Assembly: GCA_964471535.1 (NCBI GenBank)
Contig: CAYYHA010000063.1
Coordinates: forward strand, 1 to 18,603
DNA length: 18,603 nucleotides
Reading direction: 5' to 3'
Origin: CAYYHA01 sp964471535
GTDB taxonomy: Bacteria; Myxococcota; Myxococcia; SLRQ01
Below, one piece after another: positions 14,665 through 18,603 of this stretch. Every line of letters begins with the position of its first letter. Positions within the stretch are counted from its first letter, which is position 1. The notes below the pieces were generated by a model. It made no database searches, was not told the origin of the DNA, and saw only the letters and a list, made by a program, of their open reading frames with translations. The position numbers were made by a program, and so were the translations under genes.

Positions 14665-15120
14665 CTACTCTACTGGCCCATGACGCGATGCGCCAGACCC
14701 TGCGGCGCCGTCCTCTTCCCCGGCCGGCGCAGAGGCCTCGTCGAGCGCCCGCAGCACTTCCTCCAAGACGGTTTGCCGCGCGGTATCGCCCCGGCGTGCC
14801 GCCTCGGCGGCCATGCGCTCGAGGATCTCTGTGGCCTCAGCCGGTCGGGCGGTCCCGCGCCTCGCCTCGGCCGCAGGCGGCGCGCCCACGTTGCGTGGGG
14901 CGAGGAGGGCGAGGAGCGAGAGGGCCTGCTCGGCACGGCCGAGGGCGTCGTCGAGGGCGAGCGCCGCGGGGTCCGGGTCCCCCTGCCGCCGGGCCAGCGC
15001 CGCTCGGGCTGCCTTCACCCCCGCCTGCAGTGCACCCACGACCTCGACGCCCGCTCGGAGCAGGTGGTCGGTGATCGCCTGGGCCTCCTCGCGTCCGAAT
15101 AGTGCCTCCAGCGCGTTCAT
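14665..15120 (-). CDS. Small Ala-rich helical protein of unknown function
   Basis: A 151-residue protein with no recognised domain. The N-terminal part (1-75) is predicted helical: FGREEAQAITDHLLRAGVEV, then ALQAGVKAARAALARR, then ALDDALGRAEQALSLLALL. A Pro-containing linker and a further helical block, ATEILERMAAEAARRGDTAR (about 96-115), follow, then a disordered Gly/Ala/Ser/Glu tail. It is first in a two-gene operon with the PhaR-like gene. The start ATG 15120 faces the divergent zinc-ribbon gene across 109 bp. Small helical proteins beside PhaR-like regulators are sometimes phasins, but I see no phasin signature here. Confidence 0.72.
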   Translation of the reverse strand: MNALEALFGREEAQAITDHLLRAGVEVVGALQAGVKAARAALARRQGDPDPAALALDDALGRAEQALSLLALLAPRNVGAPPAAEARRGTARPAEATEILERMAAEAARRGDTARQTVLEEVLRALDEASAPAGEEDGAAGSGASRHGPVE

Positions 15121-15163
15121 CGATCCCCCTGTACCACGAGGCGCGCAGGCTTGGGGCGCTTGC

Positions 15164-15192
15164 TTGCTCCCAGTGAGGCAGCCGGGGATAAT
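15164..15192 (+). promoter_or_regulatory. Candidate sigma-70-type promoter of the zinc-ribbon gene
   Basis: GATAAT (15187-15192) is a near-consensus -10 element. At exactly 17 bp upstream lies TTGCTC (15164-15169), which matches only the first three -35 bases. The start would be near 15199, about 31 nt before the ATG at 15230. Confidence 0.45.
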
Positions 15193-15229
15193 CGACGCCA
15201 GCACGCGTCGGCCCACGCCGGACGGCCCC

Positions 15230-17173
15230 ATGATCATCCAATGTGACCGCTGCAACACCCGGTTTCGGATTGCCGACGAGAAGGTGACCGACCGCGGGGT
15301 GCGCGTCCGGTGTACGCGGTGTGAGAACACCTTCGTCGTCCGGCGGCAGAGTCCTTCCGCCGCCTCTCCGCCCGGTGGGGCGCCGGCGCCGGCAGCGAGC
15401 CCGGGGGGCGCAGCGGCCCCGGGGCCGGGGCCCGCCCCGAATGCCGCGCCCGCGCCTGGCACGAGCGCCGGGGGACCGCTCGCCGCCGGGCTGGCCGGAG
15501 GGGTGGCCTCGCAGGCGCCCGAGAATCCCCTGGCCGACTTTGACCTCGACGCCTTCGAGCCTGCGCTCGGCGGCGCCGCGGGTGGCACGGCTCCGGCGGA
15601 GACCGCGGCGGTGCCAGGCGGCAGCGCCTCGGGAAGCGCTCCGGCGGGTGGCCCCGGGGCGGGCGACACTGCCGCGGGCGGCACCGCGGAGACGGGCATG
15701 GGGGGTCTCTTCGACGATCTCGACCTCGGCGACGCAGGCGCCGGTCTGGGCGCCGATCCCTTCGGAGGCGACTCCCCCCTGCCGAGTGCACCCACCGAGG
15801 CCGACCTCGACGCGGCCCTCGCTGGCCTGGAAGCCTTCGGGCCGACCGAGGCGCCGGGCACCGCGAGCCCAGCGCCGGGCGACGGACCCAGCGGCGTGGG
15901 CGCGGCCGGGGGCTCTGCCGCGGCGCCGGCCGCCGAAGCATCGACCGACCCGGCCACCGGAGGCGGGTGGCAGACGGGGGGCATCGAGCTCGATGGGGCC
16001 CCCGAGCCGGACCCCGATCCACCCGCCTCCTCCTTGGTCAGCGGCGATCCCTTCCCCGACGATCTCTTTGGCGATGCGGCGTCCCCGCCGGCGGCTCCCG
16101 CCGCCCCTGCGGACCGCGCAGCGGCGCCCGATCCCTTCACACCCCCGCCCGCGGGGGGCGCACCGCCGGTGGATCCCTTTGGAACGGGTCTCGATCCTTT
16201 CGCCGGGGCCACCGGGGAGGCCGATCCCCTGGAGGGTGTCGATCTCTTCGGCGGCTCTCCGTCCGCACCGTCACCCGCCGCGGCGCCACCGGCCGCCGCG
16301 GGGCAGGAAAGTGAGGAGGACCCCTTCGCCCATCTGGACCTCGGAGGGAGCGAGGCGGTCGCCGCGTCCGGTGCCGGGCCCGTCGGGGCGACTCCCGAGG
16401 ACGACGATCCCTTTGCCAGCCTAGACCTCTCCGAAGGTCTCGACACCGCACGCTTCGACTACGGCGAGGGGGTGGCGGCGGAGACGGAGCCGGCGCCAGA
16501 GGCGCCGTCCGCGCCGGTGGCAGCACCGGCGGATGGAGGCGCCGTCCTCGGCCGCATCGGCGTGCCGGCAGAGCGGAAGGCGGCACCAGCGGCCGAGCCG
16601 GCGCTGGCGGCGGAGGAGGGGGAGGCGCCAGCGTCCCGGAACATCGCGGCCGTCGTGGTCAACCTCCTCTTCGGGCTTGGGGTGCTCGTTGTCGCGTTGA
16701 TGGCGCTTGTCGCCTACCGCACGCCGGGTCCGGTCGACCTCTCGCTCCTCTCCTCGGCGCGCCTGTCCGCGGCGTTTCGCACGCCGGAGCGACCGGTGCT
16801 CGCCCTCGAGTCGCTCTCCAACGGCATCTATCCAGTGCGAGGAGGCGGGCGGCTGCTCTACCTGCGCGGCAGCGCCACCAACAAGGGGCAGCGGCCGGCC
16901 ACGGAGGTCCGCGTCGAGGGCCGGGTCCTCGGCCCCCGGGGCGAGGTGCTGGCCCGGGCGCCGGGCGTGCTCGGGCGTGCGCCCACGCCGGGGGAACTCT
17001 ACGAGGTGGAGGATGCCGACGCCGCCCGGGCCCTGATGGCGCAGCTCGAGAGCGAGGGCCGGGAGCAGGTGGCGCCGGGTGAGTCCGTGGACTTCTTCGT
17101 GCTCTTCCCCGAGGTGCCCGCCTCGCTGGACGGAGCGCGCTTCGAGGTCGCCTTCGATGTCGGCGACGGCTAA
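15230..17173 (+). CDS. Zinc-ribbon (CxxC...CxxC) membrane protein with DUF3426-type C-terminal domain
   Basis: A 647-residue protein in four parts. (1) An MJ0042-type zinc ribbon at residues 1-39 has C5-x2-C8 and C28-x2-C31, starting MIIQCDRCNTRFRI. (2) A disordered linker of about 430 residues, rich in Ala, Gly, Pro and Asp, contains short repeated acidic-hydrophobic motifs such as DPFAHLDLGG (364-373) and DPFASLDLSE (393-402). (3) One membrane helix lies at about 472-496. (4) A C-terminal beta-type domain (about 515-647) resembles DUF3426. It includes YLRGSATNKGQRPATEVRVE and VDFFVLFPEVPAS, a pattern of extracytoplasmic FxxH/LAH-like folds. The expected topology is zinc ribbon inside and DUF3426 outside. 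Such proteins are common in Myxococcota and Proteobacteria, with no settled function. The next gene overlaps the 3' end by 17 bp. Confidence 0.9.
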   Translation: MIIQCDRCNTRFRIADEKVTDRGVRVRCTRCENTFVVRRQSPSAASPPGGAPAPAASPGGAAAPGPGPAPNAAPAPGTSAGGPLAAGLAGGVASQAPENPLADFDLDAFEPALGGAAGGTAPAETAAVPGGSASGSAPAGGPGAGDTAAGGTAETGMGGLFDDLDLGDAGAGLGADPFGGDSPLPSAPTEADLDAALAGLEAFGPTEAPGTASPAPGDGPSGVGAAGGSAAAPAAEASTDPATGGGWQTGGIELDGAPEPDPDPPASSLVSGDPFPDDLFGDAASPPAAPAAPADRAAAPDPFTPPPAGGAPPVDPFGTGLDPFAGATGEADPLEGVDLFGGSPSAPSPAAAPPAAAGQESEEDPFAHLDLGGSEAVAASGAGPVGATPEDDDPFASLDLSEGLDTARFDYGEGVAAETEPAPEAPSAPVAAPADGGAVLGRIGVPAERKAAPAAEPALAAEEGEAPASRNIAAVVVNLLFGLGVLVVALMALVAYRTPGPVDLSLLSSARLSAAFRTPERPVLALESLSNGIYPVRGGGRLLYLRGSATNKGQRPATEVRVEGRVLGPRGEVLARAPGVLGRAPTPGELYEVEDADAARALMAQLESEGREQVAPGESVDFFVLFPEVPASLDGARFEVAFDVGDG

Positions 17174-17966
17174 GGGCGGGCCGCAGCTGGCGGGCCGACT
17201 CGTCCGCCGCCTCCTGGGGCTCGAGCGCGCCATGCGGGTCGAGGCGGCGAGGCGGATGCTCGAGTCGATGCCGGTGGGGGAGACGGTGGAGATCTTGGCC
17301 GAACTCATGCGCCGGCGCGCCGAAGGGGATGCGAAGGCCCTCGAGGCCCTCGCCTCGGTGATCGAAGCCCTGGTGCACCTCGGCGAGGGCGATACCCCCT
17401 CGGCCCTCTACGCCGAGGCGTGCCGGCGGAACCTGGAGGGGGTGCGCCGCCTCCTGATGCGCCCCGCCGCCGCCAAGACCTTCGACCCCAACGAGGAGCG
17501 GTCCATCGATCGGGAGATGCGCGCCAAGACCCTGGGGATGCGTCGGCAGCTCGCCCGTGCCGCCGACCCGGTGACGATGTTGAGGCTCACCACCGATCCC
17601 GACCCGGGGGTGATCCGGAACCTCCTTCGCCACCCGCGGCTCACCGAGGCGGACGTCGTGCGGATGGCGGCGCGGCGCCCAGGACGCCCCGAGGTGCTCA
17701 TGGAGATCTTTCGGTCCCCCAAGTGGGGGGTGCGCCAGCGCGTGCGGCGGGCGCTCGCCAACAACCCCTACACGCCCACCGAGGTGGCGCTGAAGCTGGT
17801 GGAGATCCTGCCCCTCACCGAGGTGCGGGGGCTGGCCGCGGACGGCTCCCTCCACGAGGAGGTGCAGCGCGCCGCCCGAGCCCGCCTCGAACACGCCCGG
17901 CGCCGCCGGGCCGTCGCCCGGGCTGCTGCCCACCTCGAGGATCTCGAGCCGGAGGGGGATGCGTGA
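17157..17966 (+). CDS. HEAT-like/helical repeat protein of unknown function
   Basis: A 269-residue all-helical protein without signal peptide or membrane helix. Repeating units are visible: MLRLTTDPDPGVIRNLLRHP, LTEADVVRMAARRPGRPEVL, SPKWGVRQRVRRALANNPYT and PTEVALKLVEILPLTEVRGL. The pattern, Asp/Asn-Pro turns followed by paired helices, is like HEAT or leucine-rich-variant repeats and suggests protein-protein binding in the cytoplasm. ATG 17157 lies within the end of the zinc-ribbon gene (17-bp overlap), and no strong ribosome binding site is seen. ATG 17232, near RAMRVEAARRM, is a shorter alternative. The overlap suggests translational coupling, so it probably acts with the zinc-ribbon protein, perhaps binding its cytoplasmic region. 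Confidence 0.83.
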   Translation: MSATAKGGPQLAGRLVRRLLGLERAMRVEAARRMLESMPVGETVEILAELMRRRAEGDAKALEALASVIEALVHLGEGDTPSALYAEACRRNLEGVRRLLMRPAAAKTFDPNEERSIDREMRAKTLGMRRQLARAADPVTMLRLTTDPDPGVIRNLLRHPRLTEADVVRMAARRPGRPEVLMEIFRSPKWGVRQRVRRALANNPYTPTEVALKLVEILPLTEVRGLAADGSLHEEVQRAARARLEHARRRRAVARAAAHLEDLEPEGDA

Positions 17967-17973
17967 GCTCCGT

Positions 17974-18126
17974 CTATCCCTCCCGGTCTTCGCCGTCCTC
18001 GCCCTCCCCGTCCTCGTCCCCGTGTACGGCGCGGCCGATCGCGTCGGCGATCCGTCCCAGGCGCGGTACGAGGACGGCCACCGCCACGACGATCACGATC
18101 ACCAGAAGCTCGATGGGCGTGGGCAT
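17974..18126 (-). CDS. 50-residue TatA-like single-span protein
   Basis: A very short protein built like the core of TatA/TatE, the pore-forming component of the twin-arginine translocase. A polar E6 precedes a short membrane helix (residues 7-20, LLVIVIVVAVAVLV), then P21 and an amphipathic helix RLGRIADAIGRAVHG (22-36). This aligns well with KKLGSIGSDLGASIKG of E. coli TatA. The FG before the hinge is replaced by LV, the amphipathic helix is short, and residues 37-50 are almost all Asp, Glu and Gly. No tatB or tatC lies in the window. The ATG at 18126 is 22 bp from the divergent GDPD start, and its stop is 7 bp from the convergent repeat-protein gene. It may be a genuine mini-TatA or a different small membrane protein. 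Confidence 0.65.
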   Translation of the reverse strand: MPTPIELLVIVIVVAVAVLVPRLGRIADAIGRAVHGDEDGEGEDGEDREG

Positions 18127-18148
18127 GGCCCGTCGATAGCACGGCACC

Positions 18149-18603
18149 ATGGCCCCCACGAAGATCTGGGCGCACCGAGGGGAGAGCGCCCACCACCTCG
18201 AGAACACCCTGGAGGCCTTCCACGCCGCCGTGGCGGCCGGGGCGGATGGGATCGAACTGGACGTGCGGCGCTGCGCCAGCGGGGAGGCGGTGGTCTTCCA
18301 CGATGCGACCCTCGAGCGACTCGCCGGCCGGCCCGAGGCGGTGGCCTCGCTCTCCCTTGCGCGCCTGCGCGCGGTGCGTCTTGGCGGCGGGTCACGGATC
18401 CCCACACTGGTGGAGGCCCTCGAGGCCACCGGCTCCCTCGAAGTCAACGTGGAGCTGAAGGTGGACGGCTGGCGGCCGACGGGGGTGGAGGCCGCGGCGG
18501 TGGAGGCGATCCGGCGTGCGGGGGCCCAGCACCGAGTGCTCGTTTCCTCCTTCCATCCCCTCGCGCTCCTGCGTCTGCGGCGCCTCGCCCCGCGCCTGCG
18601 CCG
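18149..18603 (+). CDS. Glycerophosphodiester phosphodiesterase (GDPD/UgpQ-like), 3' end beyond window
   Basis: The N-terminal 151 residues of a GDPD-family TIM-barrel enzyme that hydrolyses glycerophosphodiesters to glycerol-3-phosphate and an alcohol. The start reads MAPTKIWAHRGESAHHLENT. It contains the HRGxSxxxxENTxxAF motif (residues 9-23), with the N-terminal catalytic histidine, and metal-binding IELDVRR followed by VVFHDATLERLAG. IPTLVEALEA and VNVELKV complete the expected order, with E in VELK as a further metal ligand. There is no signal peptide, so it is probably cytoplasmic (UgpQ type). The frame is open to the window end. Normal length is about 230-260 residues, so roughly 40% is missing. 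The ATG at 18149 was chosen because it sits directly before the first barrel strand. Confidence 0.94.
   Translation, partial: MAPTKIWAHRGESAHHLENTLEAFHAAVAAGADGIELDVRRCASGEAVVFHDATLERLAGRPEAVASLSLARLRAVRLGGGSRIPTLVEALEATGSLEVNVELKVDGWRPTGVEAAAVEAIRRAGAQHRVLVSSFHPLALLRLRRLAPRLR

Noticed and set aside
15153..15168. Sigma-54-like GG-N10-GC patterns on both strands upstream of the zinc-ribbon gene.
   Set aside because: The -24 halves match the consensus poorly (GGGGCGC on plus, TGGGAGC on minus). The GATAAT/TTGCTC pair with 17-bp spacing is the better candidate.

Overview
The window is very GC-rich, with codon third positions dominated by G and C, frequent GTG starts, tightly packed genes and many start/stop overlaps. 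The gene set points to a member of the Myxococcota (former Deltaproteobacteria): a PrkA kinase, a paired ArsA/Get3-like ATPase, a CxxC zinc-ribbon plus DUF3426-type protein, Asp-Gly-rich lipoproteins, a sigma-54 promoter and a PHA-type accumulation-regulator domain. The genus cannot be fixed from sequence alone. I see no mobile elements, RNA genes or CRISPR arrays. No gene-free stretch exceeds 300 bases; the longest are 181 bp (12823-13003) and 158 bp (5642-5799).

Layout. 1-5641, all on the minus strand: a probable operon ruvX - mltG - a C-terminally anchored acidic protein - ABC ATPase - ABC-2 permease, followed by separately started prkA, whose C-terminus lies off the window. 5642-5799 is a divergent control region with inverted repeats and a well-matching -24/-12 (sigma-54) promoter facing right. 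5800-9768, plus strand: four tightly spaced genes. These are a coiled-coil protein with a hydrophobic N-terminus, a SycD/LcrH-like TPR chaperone, a TPR lipoprotein and a Ste24-like M48 membrane protease. 9714-12822, minus strand: a two-gene ArsA/Get3-like ATPase pair, and upstream of it a lipoprotein carrying 15 perfectly phased pentapeptide repeats. 13004-13967, plus: a 63-residue amphipathic/coiled-coil protein and a ParA-type ATPase 4 nt apart. 14020-15120, minus: a PHA accumulation-regulator-domain protein and a small helical protein. 15230-17966, plus: a zinc-ribbon/DUF3426-type membrane protein and an overlapping helical-repeat protein. 17974-18126, minus: a 50-residue TatA-like protein. 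18149-end, plus: the N-terminal part of a glycerophosphodiester phosphodiesterase.

How they may work together. The left operon joins a housekeeping nucleic-acid enzyme to cell-wall synthesis and an exporter. The most interesting units are two. The first is the sigma-54-driven set at 5800-9768, where a type III translocator/chaperone-like pair stands without any secretion apparatus but next to envelope-quality-control-like genes. The second is the ParA plus 63-residue partner beside a PHA-regulator gene, which could be an intracellular cargo-positioning module. Both readings are inferences from protein features and gene order.
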